From assembly GCA_000803105.1 (NCBI GenBank), contig JTDA01000006.1:170175-234174 (forward strand): 64,000 nt of DNA, written 5' to 3'. The stretch is from Coprobacter secundus (GTDB lineage Bacteria; Bacteroidota; Bacteroidia; Bacteroidales; Coprobacteraceae). How positions within the stretch are numbered: position 1 is the stretch's first letter; every line of letters starts with the position of its first letter. The translations under genes were made by a program, and so were the position numbers. The notes beneath the pieces are model-generated. The model saw only the letters and a program-made list of their open reading frames with translations. It did no database searches and was not told where the DNA came from. Shown in pieces: positions 1 to 9,960 of this stretch.

Positions 1-1499
1 CTATTCAAAAATTTGATCCTTACATCAATATTGACCCTGGCACACTTAACCCGTACGAACATGGTGAGTGTTACGTGACAGTCGACGGCCATGAAGCGGA
101 TCTTGATTTAGGTCACTACGAACGTTTTACTAATACACGTACAACCCGGGCTAACAATATTACTACCGGTCGTATCTATCAAAATGTAATTGATAAAGAA
201 CGTCGAGGAGATTATTTGGGAAAAACAGTTCAAATTATCCCACATATTACTGACGAAATAAAGAGAAATGTAAAATTATTAGGCAGTAAAAATGAATATG
301 ATTTTGTCATTACAGAGATAGGAGGAACTGTCGGTGACATAGAATCATTGCCATTTCTCGAAAGTGTACGTCAATTACGGTGGGAGCTGGGGAAAAACTG
401 CCTTTGTATCCATCTAACTTATGTCCCATTCATTGCCGCAGCAAAAGAAGTAAAGACCAAACCAACTCAACACTCTGTCAAACAATTACAAGAAGTCGGA
501 ATACAACCCGATATACTGGTTCTACGCACAGAGCATGAGCTCAGTACCGACATCCGCCGAAAAGTGGCTTTATTTTGTAATGTAGAGCCTTCAGCTGTAA
601 TACAATCTATTGATGTACCGTCGATTTATGAAGTTCCGCTGAAGATGCAACAACAAAAATTGGATGAGATTGTATTGCAAAAAACAGGTATGCCTATAAA
701 GTCAACGCCAGAACTAAAACCGTGGAAAGAATTCTTGGCACGCATGAAAAATGCAACAGAAAGTGTGCGCATTGGCCTTGTAGGTAAATATGTCGAGCTT
801 CCAGATGCTTATAAGTCTATCAATGAGGCTCTTTTCCAAGCTGCAACATATAATGATCATAAACTCGATTTAAAACTGATACATTCAGAAAAAATAAACA
901 AAGACAACGTTGAGGAAATGCTTGGATCAATGGATGGAATTATTATTGCTCCCGGATTCGGGCAAAGAGGCATAGAAGGTAAATTTATAGCTCTGAAATA
1001 TGCCAGAGAACATGATGTCCCAACTTTTGGAATCTGTTTAGGGATGCAATGTATGGTTATAGAATTTGCCAGAGACGTATTAGGATATGCCGACGCCAAC
1101 TCTACTGAAATGGAAGTAAGTACCAACCATAATGTTATCGACCTTATGGAAAGCCAAAAAAGCATTTCGAATATGGGGGGGACTATGCGACTGGGAGAAT
1201 ACGATTGTATCTTACAGGAAGGGTCAAAAGCTGCAAAAGCATACAATAGCACTCATATTAAAGAACGTCATCGTCATCGGTTCGAATTCAACAGTGATTA
1301 CCGTGATGAATTTGAAAAAGCAGGAATGAAATGTGTCGGAGAAAATCCAGACACACATTTAGTCGAAGTCGTAGAAATACCCAATCTGAAATGGTTTGTC
1401 GGGGTACAATATCACCCAGAATATAATAGTACCGTACTAAAACCCAACCCGCTATTTGTTGACTTTGTCAAAGCTGCTATCGAAAACAAAAAGAAATAA
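1..1499 (+). CDS. pyrG: CTP synthase, 5'-truncated by window edge
   Basis: Makes CTP from UTP, ATP and glutamine-derived ammonia, the last step of de novo pyrimidine nucleotide synthesis in the cytoplasm. The frame is open from base 3 and already reads IQKFDPYINIDPGTLNPYEH, a signature of the N-terminal synthase domain, so the GTG at 75 is an internal valine codon and not a start. About 498 residues are visible and roughly 40 are missing compared with the usual length of about 535. The C-terminal class I glutamine amidotransferase domain shows the nucleophile motif FGICLGMQ and the terminal VQYHPEY. It is followed after 30 bases by yidC, probably in one transcript. Identification is certain; only the start is absent. 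Confidence 0.97.
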   Translation, partial: IQKFDPYINIDPGTLNPYEHGECYVTVDGHEADLDLGHYERFTNTRTTRANNITTGRIYQNVIDKERRGDYLGKTVQIIPHITDEIKRNVKLLGSKNEYDFVITEIGGTVGDIESLPFLESVRQLRWELGKNCLCIHLTYVPFIAAAKEVKTKPTQHSVKQLQEVGIQPDILVLRTEHELSTDIRRKVALFCNVEPSAVIQSIDVPSIYEVPLKMQQQKLDEIVLQKTGMPIKSTPELKPWKEFLARMKNATESVRIGLVGKYVELPDAYKSINEALFQAATYNDHKLDLKLIHSEKINKDNVEEMLGSMDGIIIAPGFGQRGIEGKFIALKYAREHDVPTFGICLGMQCMVIEFARDVLGYADANSTEMEVSTNHNVIDLMESQKSISNMGGTMRLGEYDCILQEGSKAAKAYNSTHIKERHRHRFEFNSDYRDEFEKAGMKCVGENPDTHLVEVVEIPNLKWFVGVQYHPEYNSTVLKPNPLFVDFVKAAIENKKK

Positions 1500-1529
1500 A
1501 AACGGAATTAAAAGATTTAAACGAAAAAT

Positions 1530-3446
1530 ATGGATAAAAACACAATTATTGGTTTTATTCTCATTGGACTTTTGTTGTTTGGATACTCATGGATGAGCCG
1601 TCCAAGTCAAGAACAATTGGAACAGCAAAAAGCAATACAACGCTACAATGATTCTATCATGCAAGTCGAAAATGCCAAACTTTCGGCTGCACAAAATTCT
1701 CAATTTACAAAAAACTCACTATCAAATTCTAAGACTGACTCTTCGACATTGACAATAAATGAAGATTCATTACATCAACAACAACTTCAAGAAACATATG
1801 GTATTTTTTCCCGCTTTGCAGAAGGGCAAGAAAAAAAACTAAAACTGAAAAATGAATACATTACGCTTACTTTTGATAACAAAGGAGGTGTAATAAAAGA
1901 AGCTATTCTAAATAATTACAAAACATATGACTCTTTACCCCTGACTCTCTTCAATGGGGAAGAAAACAATTACGGTTTCATCTTCAAAGCTGGAGGGCGT
2001 ATTGTAAAAACATCAGACCTTTATTTCGAACCTATAAAATCCGCCAATGGCAATTCAATAGCCATGCGTTTGAATTTTGGGAATAATCGATTCTTCGAGA
2101 TAGCATATACTCTTGAACCCCAAAGTTATATGGTAAAAATGGATATTCATCAAAAAGGAATGGATAAAATATTACCTTTAAATACAACTAATTTAGATAT
2201 GTATTGGGATCAAACCATGAGACGCCAAGAAAAAGGCCGCATGTTTGAAGAGAGAAACAGTGCTTTATATTATAAGTTTGTCGGCTCTGATGTAGATAAT
2301 CTCAGTGAGTCAAAAGATGAACAAGAAAATATCAGCGTTGGAATAAAATGGTTCGGGTATAAAAACCAATTTTTTTCAACAGCAATCATTGCTGACAGTA
2401 AGTTTAATGGTGGTCTAATAAAATCGAATATCGAACATTCCGATAAATACCTAAAGCAATTCAGTACAGAAACAACTTTTGACTACAATCCTGCATCTGA
2501 AAAAGTTTCTGGATTCCGCATATTTATGGGACCTAATTTATATCCTCTGCTTCATAGCTACGATAAGAAAGTCCCATCAAATGAACAACTCGATTTAGAC
2601 AAATTGGTTCCACTTGGATATAAATTCTTCCGTTGGATAAATACATGGTTCATTATACCTATGTTCACTTTCTTTGGTAGATTTATTGATAATTATGGTA
2701 TTATTATCCTTTTAATGACAATTGTCATCAAAATATTTTTGGCTCCATTGACATTTAAATCATACATGTCAACAGCTCGTATGCGCGTATTACGTCCTCA
2801 AATAGAAGAAATAAATGCTAAATATCCAGGACAAGACAAAGCTATGGAACGTCAACGGGCAACAATGGATCTATATAGCAAAGCTGGAATCAATCCAATG
2901 AGTGGATGCCTCCCTATGTTATTACAAATGCCCATTCTATTAGCTATGTTTGCATTCTTCCCGTCATCCATTGAATTAAGGCAGCAGTCTTTCCTTTGGG
3001 CCGACGACTTATCTTCATATGATGCGATATTCAGCTGGGATGCTTATATCCCCATCATTACTCCATATTTCGGCAATCACATAAGTTTATTCTGTTTATT
3101 AATGACTATAACGAACATTTTATATACCAAAATAAATATGGATAGTACAGCTGGGCAACAACAAATGCCTGGCATGAAAATGATGATGTATCTCATGCCT
3201 TTGATGTTCTTATTCATTTTCAATAATTATGCATCAGGATTGAGCTATTACTATTTTGTCTCTTTATTAATTACTATAATACAAACTTATGTATTTCGCA
3301 AGTGTATTAATGAAGAAAAGGTATTGGCCAAATTGAAAGAAAATCAGAAAAAACCACGCAAAAAATCAGGATTTATGGCCCGATTAGAAGAAGCTCAGCG
3401 GCAACAAGAAGCAGCATTACGGCAACAACGGAAAAACCGTAGATAA
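1530..3446 (+). CDS. yidC: membrane protein insertase YidC
   Basis: Inserts and folds inner-membrane proteins, alone or with SecYEG. At 638 residues it has the large form seen in Gram-negative bacteria. One N-terminal membrane segment (about residues 5-22, ending SWMSRPSQ) is followed by a large periplasmic beta domain (about 90-350) and then the conserved insertase core with several membrane segments (about 365-600), including NPMSGCLPMLLQMPILLAMF. The C-terminus is strongly basic and rich in K, R and Q, as expected for ribosome contact. It lies 30 bases after pyrG, a common Bacteroidales pairing. A hairpin follows the stop codon. Confidence 0.97.
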   Translation: MDKNTIIGFILIGLLLFGYSWMSRPSQEQLEQQKAIQRYNDSIMQVENAKLSAAQNSQFTKNSLSNSKTDSSTLTINEDSLHQQQLQETYGIFSRFAEGQEKKLKLKNEYITLTFDNKGGVIKEAILNNYKTYDSLPLTLFNGEENNYGFIFKAGGRIVKTSDLYFEPIKSANGNSIAMRLNFGNNRFFEIAYTLEPQSYMVKMDIHQKGMDKILPLNTTNLDMYWDQTMRRQEKGRMFEERNSALYYKFVGSDVDNLSESKDEQENISVGIKWFGYKNQFFSTAIIADSKFNGGLIKSNIEHSDKYLKQFSTETTFDYNPASEKVSGFRIFMGPNLYPLLHSYDKKVPSNEQLDLDKLVPLGYKFFRWINTWFIIPMFTFFGRFIDNYGIIILLMTIVIKIFLAPLTFKSYMSTARMRVLRPQIEEINAKYPGQDKAMERQRATMDLYSKAGINPMSGCLPMLLQMPILLAMFAFFPSSIELRQQSFLWADDLSSYDAIFSWDAYIPIITPYFGNHISLFCLLMTITNILYTKINMDSTAGQQQMPGMKMMMYLMPLMFLFIFNNYASGLSYYYFVSLLITIIQTYVFRKCINEEKVLAKLKENQKKPRKKSGFMARLEEAQRQQEAALRQQRKNRR

Positions 3447-3466
3447 AAAAATTATATTTCCCATTG

Positions 3467-3495
3467 ACGGGGCATCTCTTTTAGAAATGCCCCGT
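3467..3495 (+). terminator. hairpin after yidC
   Basis: A perfect 9-bp stem (ACGGGGCAT paired with ATGCCCCGT) with an 11-base loop lies 20 bases after the yidC stop. The T-tract after it is weak, so it may only attenuate transcription into the next gene. Confidence 0.55.
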
Positions 3496-3517
3496 TTATG
3501 CTAAAAATAAAAACAGT

Positions 3518-4426
3518 ATGAAGAAAAGTTTTCGTAATATATCTTTACTAAAAACGACAGGAATCGTAATATGTTTATTATATATCTTTCCTTCATACTC
3601 ATATCCCCACGGGAAATACTGGAATAATATAAAACTCGAAGGAAATCGTGCCGAACGTCATGAAAAAGCAGAGAACATATTCCTTGACTTTGCTAAGATG
3701 CTACAACAATTGCCTCTTGATTCAGGAAAAATACAAATACAACTAATGTTTAATGACTGGAACCGTAACAACAAGCACGATATAAACTTGCTAAGTAGTT
3801 TGTGTGAAGATATTTTAGGAGACCCAGATTCACCTTTTTACAACGACGAACTTTATATCACATCATTAGAAGAAACATTAAAATCCGAAACATTAAAAGA
3901 TGATGAAAAAATACGCCCACAAATCTTACTCGAAACTGCATTAAAAAACCGGGTAGGAAGTCCAGCCCAAGATTTTCCCATTTACAAACGAAATGGAGAA
4001 AGAATATCTTTATATTCAATAGAAAGTCCCTATCTTATCCTTTTTTTTAATGACCCAGACTGTAATAGTTGTGAAAAAGCCAAAACAATATTATCAGCAG
4101 ATACAACACTAAGCTCTATGCTTAGCCAAAAGATGGTAGTAATTTTAGGAGTATATCCTTTTGGAGATATGGAATTATGGAAATCCCAAAAACTATATTT
4201 CCCTGAATCATGGATCGACGGATGTGATGAAAAACAACTGATAATGGAGAACTCATGGTATGACTTACGGACATCCCCGACATTATTTCTTTTGGACAAA
4301 AATAAGAAAGTAATTATAAAAAACGGTAGCCCCGAAAATATCATCTCATATCTAAAAAAACATATACCAAAAAATTTAAATTTAGAAAACTTTGCAATTT
4401 TAGATATTTATAAAGGCAATATTTGA
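3518..4426 (+). CDS. secreted thioredoxin-like protein (DUF5106/TlpA-like)
   Basis: 302 residues with an N-terminal hydrophobic segment (about 10-29) that looks like a signal peptide. The first half is helical and resembles the region preceding the thioredoxin fold in DUF5106-type Bacteroidales proteins. The second half reads VGSPAQDFPIYKRNG, then ILFFNDPDCNSCEKAK with a CxxC pair, and a later SPTLFLLDKNKKVI, the cis-proline side of a thioredoxin fold. It is probably a periplasmic thiol-disulfide protein. The partner is unknown. It follows the yidC hairpin after about 20 bases and may be read through from it. Confidence 0.7.
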   Translation: MKKSFRNISLLKTTGIVICLLYIFPSYSYPHGKYWNNIKLEGNRAERHEKAENIFLDFAKMLQQLPLDSGKIQIQLMFNDWNRNNKHDINLLSSLCEDILGDPDSPFYNDELYITSLEETLKSETLKDDEKIRPQILLETALKNRVGSPAQDFPIYKRNGERISLYSIESPYLILFFNDPDCNSCEKAKTILSADTTLSSMLSQKMVVILGVYPFGDMELWKSQKLYFPESWIDGCDEKQLIMENSWYDLRTSPTLFLLDKNKKVIIKNGSPENIISYLKKHIPKNLNLENFAILDIYKGNI

Positions 4427-4512
4427 AATGCTAATAAATTTAAAATTTCGTATATAAAGATAATTTATTCTGTTTTTTATTACTAAAAATAAAGAATTAA
4501 GGATGATATGTA

Positions 4513-4543
4513 TATGAAATAAACGCATTTATAATTATGTTTG
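4513..4543 (+). promoter_or_regulatory. putative Bacteroidetes promoter of the sulfonation operon
   Basis: TATGTTTG at 4536-4543 fits the -7 consensus TAnnTTTG. TATG at 4513-4516, 19 bases upstream, is a weak match to the -33 element TTTG. Transcription would start about 15 bases before the cysQ ATG. Confidence 0.5.
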
Positions 4544-4564
4544 TAATCTTAGAAAACCAAGCAG

Positions 4565-5386
4565 ATGAAAGAAGCCTATTTAGAGATAGCTATCATTGCA
4601 GCCCTAAAAGCAGGAAATGATATTTTAAAGATATACAATGATCCTCAGTCAGATTTCGAAATCGAACGAAAAGCAGATAACTCTCCTTTAACGATTGCCG
4701 ATAAGACTGCACACAAAACGATTATATCTTATCTGAATCAAACTCCATTCCCAATATTGAGCGAAGAAGGACAAAATATTCCCTATCAAGAACGAAAAAA
4801 CTGGGAAACCTTATGGATTGTAGACCCTCTTGACGGTACAAAAGAATTCATCAAACGTAATGGAGAATTTACTGTCAATATTGCACTAATCAACAAGGGA
4901 GTCCCAATATTGGGAGTTATATATATTCCCGTGAAAAAAAGTCTCTATTTCTCAACAGAGACAATCGGGTCCTATAAAATTACAGACATCGAATACAAAG
5001 AAACTGTTGATTGGTCTTCTATCCGTACCCAAGGGAAAAAACTTCCTTTTTTAAAAAAACATAAAAATACAATTATTGTAGCATCTCGATCTCATCTAAG
5101 CACTGAAACAGAGTCATTTATCGAGAATATTAAAAAGCAAAACAAAAATATAGAAATAATATCTAGTGGGAGTTCTATAAAAATATGCCTGGTAGCAGAA
5201 GGGACAGCTGATATATATCCGCGTTTTGCTCCAACAATGGAATGGGATACTGCTGCAGGACACGCAATTGCCAAAGGTGCTGGAAAAGAAATATATCAAG
5301 CAGGAGAAAATGTTCCTCTAATATATAACAAGGAAAACTTGTTGAATCCATGGTTTATCGTCGAACAAAATAGAATTAAAATATAA
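4565..5386 (+). CDS. cysQ: 3'(2'),5'-bisphosphate nucleotidase CysQ
   Basis: Hydrolyses 3'-phosphoadenosine 5'-phosphate (PAP), the by-product of PAPS-dependent sulfotransfer, to AMP and phosphate. The 273 residues carry the metal-binding motifs of the inositol monophosphatase superfamily: EE at 67-68, DPLDGT at 87-92 and WDTAAGHA at 227-234. It is the first gene of an operon in which cysC, cysD, cysN and a sulfotransferase follow with gaps of 2 to 29 bases. PAP inhibits sulfotransferases, so a PAP phosphatase here fits a sulfonation pathway. Family assignment is firm; the preference for PAP over other phosphates is inferred from context. Confidence 0.93.
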   Translation: MKEAYLEIAIIAALKAGNDILKIYNDPQSDFEIERKADNSPLTIADKTAHKTIISYLNQTPFPILSEEGQNIPYQERKNWETLWIVDPLDGTKEFIKRNGEFTVNIALINKGVPILGVIYIPVKKSLYFSTETIGSYKITDIEYKETVDWSSIRTQGKKLPFLKKHKNTIIVASRSHLSTETESFIENIKKQNKNIEIISSGSSIKICLVAEGTADIYPRFAPTMEWDTAAGHAIAKGAGKEIYQAGENVPLIYNKENLLNPWFIVEQNRIKI

Positions 5387-5390
5387 TATC

Positions 5391-6947
5391 ATGACATTTG
5401 AAATAATATTCACCTTAATATTAATTGCTGGAATGATTACCGCATTAATTTATGATTTAATGCGGCCAGGAATGGTATTATTTTCAGTTGTCGTTCTGTT
5501 TCTTTGTGCAGGGATACTATCTCCTAAAGAACTTCTCGAAGGTTTCAGCAATAAAGGGATGATTACTGTTGCAATGCTATTCCTTGTCAGCGAAGGAATA
5601 AGACAAACTGGAGCGATAAGTCAATTAATAAAAAAACTATTGCCTGAGAAAAAAACAACTGTAACAAAAAGTCAATTACGAATGTTACCAGCAATAGCAG
5701 GTATTTCTGCATTTCTGAATAATACACCCGTCGTCGTTATATTCGCTCCAATTATAAAAAGATGGGCAAACAAAGTAAATCTGCCAGCTACACGTTTCCT
5801 TATACCCCTATCTTACGCTACCATATTAGGTGGCGTATGCACTTTAATCGGAACATCTACCAATCTGGTTGTTCATGGTATGATTCTCGAAACCGGCCGT
5901 TCAGGATTTTCCATGTTTGAATTAGGTAAAGTCGGTATATTTATAGCTATAGCAGGAATTACATATATCCTATGTTTCTCAAATAAACTACTACCTGCAA
6001 AACGCCCTGATGTTGTAAATGAGGAAGAAGGAGAGACTCCTGCAGAAGAACTACATCGAGTAGAAGCAGTTATTGGTCCCCGATTTCCCGGTATAAAGAA
6101 AACGGTAAAAGAATTTGGATTTGAACGACACTACGGAGCTACAGTTAAAGAAATAAAGCGAAGCGGTCAGAGTATCTCTAAAAACTTAGATAATGAGATT
6201 TTTAGGGAAGGTGATACACTCGTTTTGATGGCAAACGAGAACTTTATTCCCACCTGGGGAGAATCATCAGTCTTCCTCATGTTAGCAAATGGAAAAGAGC
6301 ATGAAGAAGACGAAAAACAACGAAAGAAGCGCTGGTTAGCTCTCACTCTTTTAATTATAATGATTATAGGAGCGACCATCGGAGAACTCCCAAGTATGAA
6401 AAACATAATTCCCGGAGTTCAACTCGATATGTTTTTCTTTGTATCCATTACTACTATTATCATGGCGTGGACCAAACTTTTTCCACCCAAAAAATATACC
6501 AAATATATATCTTGGGATATATTAATTACAATAGCTTGTGCTTTTGCAATTAGTAAAGCTATGGAGAATTCCGGATTTGCAGATTTACTGGCATCTAAAA
6601 TTATCTCTATGGCTGACAGCCTTGGGCCTCACGCTCTATTAGCTATTATATTTATTATCACAAATTTATTCACTGAGGTAATCACCAATAATGCAGCGGC
6701 AGCATTAGCATTTCCGATAGCATTGTCTGTAGCAACACAGTTAAATGTCAATCCTACACCTTTCTTCGTCGTGATTTGTATGGCAGCATCAGCAAGTTTC
6801 TCTACACCGATAGGTTACCAAACAAACTTAATTGTACAAGGTATCGGAAATTATAAATTTACAGATTTTGTCAGATTCGGATTACCCCTTAATTTTATAA
6901 CATTTATATTATCAGTATTCTTAGTTCCCCTATTCTGGGAATTTTAA
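5391..6947 (+). CDS. SLC13/DASS-family permease with RCK_C domain, probable sulfate importer
   Basis: A 518-residue polytopic membrane protein. NNTPVVVIFAP (110-120) and GTSTNLVVHG (154-163), with a second half containing NNAAAALAFPIAL, are the paired hairpin motifs of the DASS/CitMHS transporter fold. A soluble insert at about 222-298 (YGATVKEIKRSGQ to REGDTLVLMANE) looks like a single RCK_C/TrkA-C domain; many relatives have two. It starts 4 bases after cysQ and ends 8 bases before cysC, so it most likely brings in the sulfate used by CysDN. The substrate is inferred from this context; a dicarboxylate or another anion is possible. Confidence 0.82.
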   Translation: MTFEIIFTLILIAGMITALIYDLMRPGMVLFSVVVLFLCAGILSPKELLEGFSNKGMITVAMLFLVSEGIRQTGAISQLIKKLLPEKKTTVTKSQLRMLPAIAGISAFLNNTPVVVIFAPIIKRWANKVNLPATRFLIPLSYATILGGVCTLIGTSTNLVVHGMILETGRSGFSMFELGKVGIFIAIAGITYILCFSNKLLPAKRPDVVNEEEGETPAEELHRVEAVIGPRFPGIKKTVKEFGFERHYGATVKEIKRSGQSISKNLDNEIFREGDTLVLMANENFIPTWGESSVFLMLANGKEHEEDEKQRKKRWLALTLLIIMIIGATIGELPSMKNIIPGVQLDMFFFVSITTIIMAWTKLFPPKKYTKYISWDILITIACAFAISKAMENSGFADLLASKIISMADSLGPHALLAIIFIITNLFTEVITNNAAAALAFPIALSVATQLNVNPTPFFVVICMAASASFSTPIGYQTNLIVQGIGNYKFTDFVRFGLPLNFITFILSVFLVPLFWEF

Positions 6948-6955
6948 AAAAAGAT

Positions 6956-7564
6956 ATGGAAACAAAAAATAATATATATCCGATTTTCGATCGAATGTTA
7001 CAACGCTCAGACAAAGAGAAGTTGCTTAAACAACGAAGTATCATGATATGGTTTACCGGACTATCAGGTTCAGGCAAGAGTACCATCGCCATCGCTCTCG
7101 AACGCGAATTACACAAAAGAGGATTATTATGTCGTATCCTTGACGGAGATAATATCCGTTCAGGTATAAATAACAATTTAGGATTTTCTCCAGAGGACAG
7201 AATCGAAAATATTAGACGTATTGCAGAGGTAAGCAAATTATTCGTAGATAGCGGAATTATAACAATAGCTGCATTTATCAGTCCAAGTAATAGTATCAGA
7301 AAAATGGCTGCCGATATTATAGGAAAAGACGATTTTTTAGAAATATTTGTAGATACACCTCTTGCCATTTGTGAACAACGAGATGTCAAAGGTCTATATG
7401 CTAAAGCCCGGAAAGGAGAGATAAAAAATTTCACTGGAATATCTGCCCCATTTGAAGCCCCAGAATGCCCAGCTTTAACACTAGATACTTCTGTTTTATC
7501 TATTGAAGAGTCTATAAAACTACTTTTAGAGCTCATATTGCCTAAAATAAAATTAAATGAATAA
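6956..7564 (+). CDS. cysC: adenylylsulfate kinase
   Basis: Phosphorylates adenosine 5'-phosphosulfate (APS) at the 3' position to give PAPS. 202 residues; the P-loop GLSGSGKST is at 35-43, followed by LDGDNIRSGINNNLGFS, the DGDN.R..L..DLGF-type APS-binding motif, and by RDVKGLYAKARKGEIKNFTG, which is diagnostic of the family. It is a stand-alone kinase and not fused to CysN. It lies between the permease and cysD in the same operon. In an organism that used sulfate only through APS reductase this enzyme would be unnecessary, so its presence indicates that PAPS itself is wanted. Confidence 0.95.
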   Translation: METKNNIYPIFDRMLQRSDKEKLLKQRSIMIWFTGLSGSGKSTIAIALERELHKRGLLCRILDGDNIRSGINNNLGFSPEDRIENIRRIAEVSKLFVDSGIITIAAFISPSNSIRKMAADIIGKDDFLEIFVDTPLAICEQRDVKGLYAKARKGEIKNFTGISAPFEAPECPALTLDTSVLSIEESIKLLLELILPKIKLNE

Positions 7565-7593
7565 ATAAGATAATAATTAAAATATATATAAGA

Positions 7594-8505
7594 ATGGCAG
7601 AAAATTATAAATTAAGCCACCTACAGGAACTAGAGGCGGAATCGATACACATTATACGTGAAGTTGCCGCTGAATTTGAAAATCCTGTTATGCTTTATTC
7701 TATCGGAAAAGATTCGTCCGTTATGGTGCGCTTAGCCGAAAAAGCATTTGCTCCAGGAAAAGTACCGTTTCCTTTAATGCATATCGACAGTAAATGGAAA
7801 TTCAAAGAAATGATTCAATTTAGAGATGAATATGCAAAAAAATACGGTTGGAATCTTATCGTAGAATCAAATATGGAAGCTTTCAAAGCTGGAGTAGGCC
7901 CATTTACACACGGCAGTAAAGTTCACACTGATTTGATGAAAACCCAAGCACTATTACACGCATTAGACAAATACAAGTTCGATGCAGCATTTGGCGGTGC
8001 CCGCCGAGACGAAGAAAAAAGCCGTGCCAAAGAACGTATATATTCTTTTCGAGATAAATTCCATCAATGGGATCCTAAAAATCAACGCCCCGAATTATGG
8101 GATATATACAATGGACGTGTTCACAAAGGAGAAAGTATACGTGTATTCCCCTTATCAAACTGGACAGAACTCGATATCTGGCAATATATCCGCCTCGAAA
8201 ATATTCCTATTGTACCTCTCTACTTTGCTAAAGAAAGACCCATTGTAAATATCGACGGAAATCTAATAATGGTTGATGATGACCGAATGCCTGAGGAATA
8301 CCGTAAAAAAGCAAAAAACATGATGGTACGTTTCCGTACTCTCGGCTGTTATCCACTAACGGGGGCTATAGAAAGTACTGCTGATACAATTGAGAAAATT
8401 GTAGAGGAAATGATGACAACTACAAAATCTGAACGAACTACCCGGGTAATTGATTTTGATCAAGAAGCCAGTATGGAACAGAAAAAACGGGAAGGTTACT
8501 TTTAA
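7594..8505 (+). CDS. cysD: sulfate adenylyltransferase subunit 2
   Basis: Catalytic subunit of the heterodimeric ATP sulfurylase, which makes APS from ATP and sulfate. It belongs to the PP-loop ATPase family: SIGKDSS lies at 36-42, and the family blocks FPLMHIDSKWKFKEMI and GGARRDEEKSRAKERI are present. 303 residues, equal to the usual length. The stop is 14 bases before cysN, its obligate partner. Confidence 0.97.
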   Translation: MAENYKLSHLQELEAESIHIIREVAAEFENPVMLYSIGKDSSVMVRLAEKAFAPGKVPFPLMHIDSKWKFKEMIQFRDEYAKKYGWNLIVESNMEAFKAGVGPFTHGSKVHTDLMKTQALLHALDKYKFDAAFGGARRDEEKSRAKERIYSFRDKFHQWDPKNQRPELWDIYNGRVHKGESIRVFPLSNWTELDIWQYIRLENIPIVPLYFAKERPIVNIDGNLIMVDDDRMPEEYRKKAKNMMVRFRTLGCYPLTGAIESTADTIEKIVEEMMTTTKSERTTRVIDFDQEASMEQKKREGYF

Positions 8506-8519
8506 TATATTGAACGACT

Positions 8520-9959
8520 ATGGCAGAAAAACTTAATATAAAAGAATTCCTCGATAAAGATGAACAGAAAGATTTACTTCGGTTTCTCACTGCAGGTTCT
8601 GTTGACGATGGTAAATCTACCCTTATCGGGCGCTTATTATTTGACAGCAAAAAAATATATGAAGACCAGCTCGACGCTCTTGAACGAGATAGTAAACGAA
8701 TGGGAAATGCCGGAGAGCATATAGATTATGCTCTTTTGCTTGACGGCTTAAAAGCAGAGCGAGAACAAGGGATTACTATTGATGTAGCCTATCGATACTT
8801 TTCTACTAATAACAGAAAATTTATCATTGCTGATACTCCGGGACATGAACAGTACACACGAAATATGATTACCGGAGGTTCGACTGCAAACTTGGCAATT
8901 ATATTGGTTGACGCGCGTACTGGTGTCATTACACAAACCCGCCGTCATACTTATCTGGTATCTTTACTCGGTATCAAACATGTCGTTTTAGCTGTCAATA
9001 AAATGGACTTAATACATTTCGATGAGAAACGATTTAATGATATTGTTGCTGAATATAAGAATTTTGTTACACCATTAGGAATAAGTGACGTCACTTGTAT
9101 CCCCCTATCTGCCCTCGACGGAGACAATGTTGTAGAAAAATCGGACAGAACACCATGGTATAGAGGTCAGGCATTGCTCGATTATTTAGAAACAGTCCCC
9201 ATTGATCAAGACCGCAATTTCTCAGATTTCAGATATCCTGTTCAGTACGTTCTCCGCCCAAATCTTGACTTTCGAGGATTTAGTGGAAAAATAGCTTCTG
9301 GAATTGTTAGAAAAGGTGATGAAATTATAGCTCTTCCTTCAGGGAAAAAATCTCGTATTAAGAGCATTGTTACTTATGATGGAGAATTAGAATATGCTTT
9401 CCCTCCTCAATGCATCACAATTACCCTCGAAGATGAAATAGATGTTTCTCGAGGAGAAATGTTGGTACATCCCGACAACCTACCGATGATGGATCGAAAC
9501 TTCGAAGCTATGTTAGTCTGGATGGACGAAGAAGATATGGATACTAACAAACAATTCTTCATCAAACAAACCACAAACGTAACACGTGCCCGAATCGACA
9601 AAATCAAATACAAGGTAAATATCAACACGATGGAACAATCTCCTTCTGAAAAACTTGTATTAAATGAAATAGGAAAAGTTGTTATTACTACAGGTAAAGA
9701 GATATTCTTTGACCCATACGAGAAAAATAAACATACTGGTGCATTTATCCTGATTGACCCGATTACCAACAACACAAGTGCTGTAGGTATGATTATTAAT
9801 CGGGTCGATGCCAAAGATATGAGTATTGAAGAAAGCTTTGCAACGCTAGACCTCCCGCAATTGGGTATAGGACAAGAGCACTACAATGCAATAATCAAAA
9901 TTTGTAAAGAATTGGAAAGACAAGGAATTCCAGTAAAATGTATCACTGAAAAGAAATAA
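8520..9959 (+). CDS. cysN: sulfate adenylyltransferase subunit 1 (GTPase)
   Basis: Regulatory GTPase subunit of ATP sulfurylase; GTP hydrolysis drives APS synthesis. 479 residues with an EF-Tu-like G domain: GSVDDGKST at 26-34, DTPGHEQYTRNM from 105 and NKMD at 160-163, followed by two beta-barrel domains. The length matches CysN alone; the APS kinase domain found in fused NodQ/CysNC proteins is absent and supplied by the separate cysC. Only one base separates its stop from the ATG of the sulfotransferase, so the two are likely translationally coupled. Confidence 0.97.
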   Translation: MAEKLNIKEFLDKDEQKDLLRFLTAGSVDDGKSTLIGRLLFDSKKIYEDQLDALERDSKRMGNAGEHIDYALLLDGLKAEREQGITIDVAYRYFSTNNRKFIIADTPGHEQYTRNMITGGSTANLAIILVDARTGVITQTRRHTYLVSLLGIKHVVLAVNKMDLIHFDEKRFNDIVAEYKNFVTPLGISDVTCIPLSALDGDNVVEKSDRTPWYRGQALLDYLETVPIDQDRNFSDFRYPVQYVLRPNLDFRGFSGKIASGIVRKGDEIIALPSGKKSRIKSIVTYDGELEYAFPPQCITITLEDEIDVSRGEMLVHPDNLPMMDRNFEAMLVWMDEEDMDTNKQFFIKQTTNVTRARIDKIKYKVNINTMEQSPSEKLVLNEIGKVVITTGKEIFFDPYEKNKHTGAFILIDPITNNTSAVGMIINRVDAKDMSIEESFATLDLPQLGIGQEHYNAIIKICKELERQGIPVKCITEKK

Positions 9960-9960
9960 A

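Noticed and set aside
75..77. GTG as the start codon of pyrG
   Set aside because: The frame is open to the window edge and codes for conserved CTP synthase sequence upstream of this codon, so it is an internal valine.
6904..7536. 210-residue reverse-strand frame
   Set aside because: It lies opposite cysC, which has all family motifs; the reverse frame has none.
9407..9814. 135-residue reverse-strand frame
   Set aside because: It is a shadow of the beta-barrel part of cysN with no recognisable domain.
4565..9959. Assimilatory sulfate reduction operon
   Set aside because: No PAPS reductase, APS reductase or sulfite reductase is present, and a sulfotransferase follows cysN by one base.
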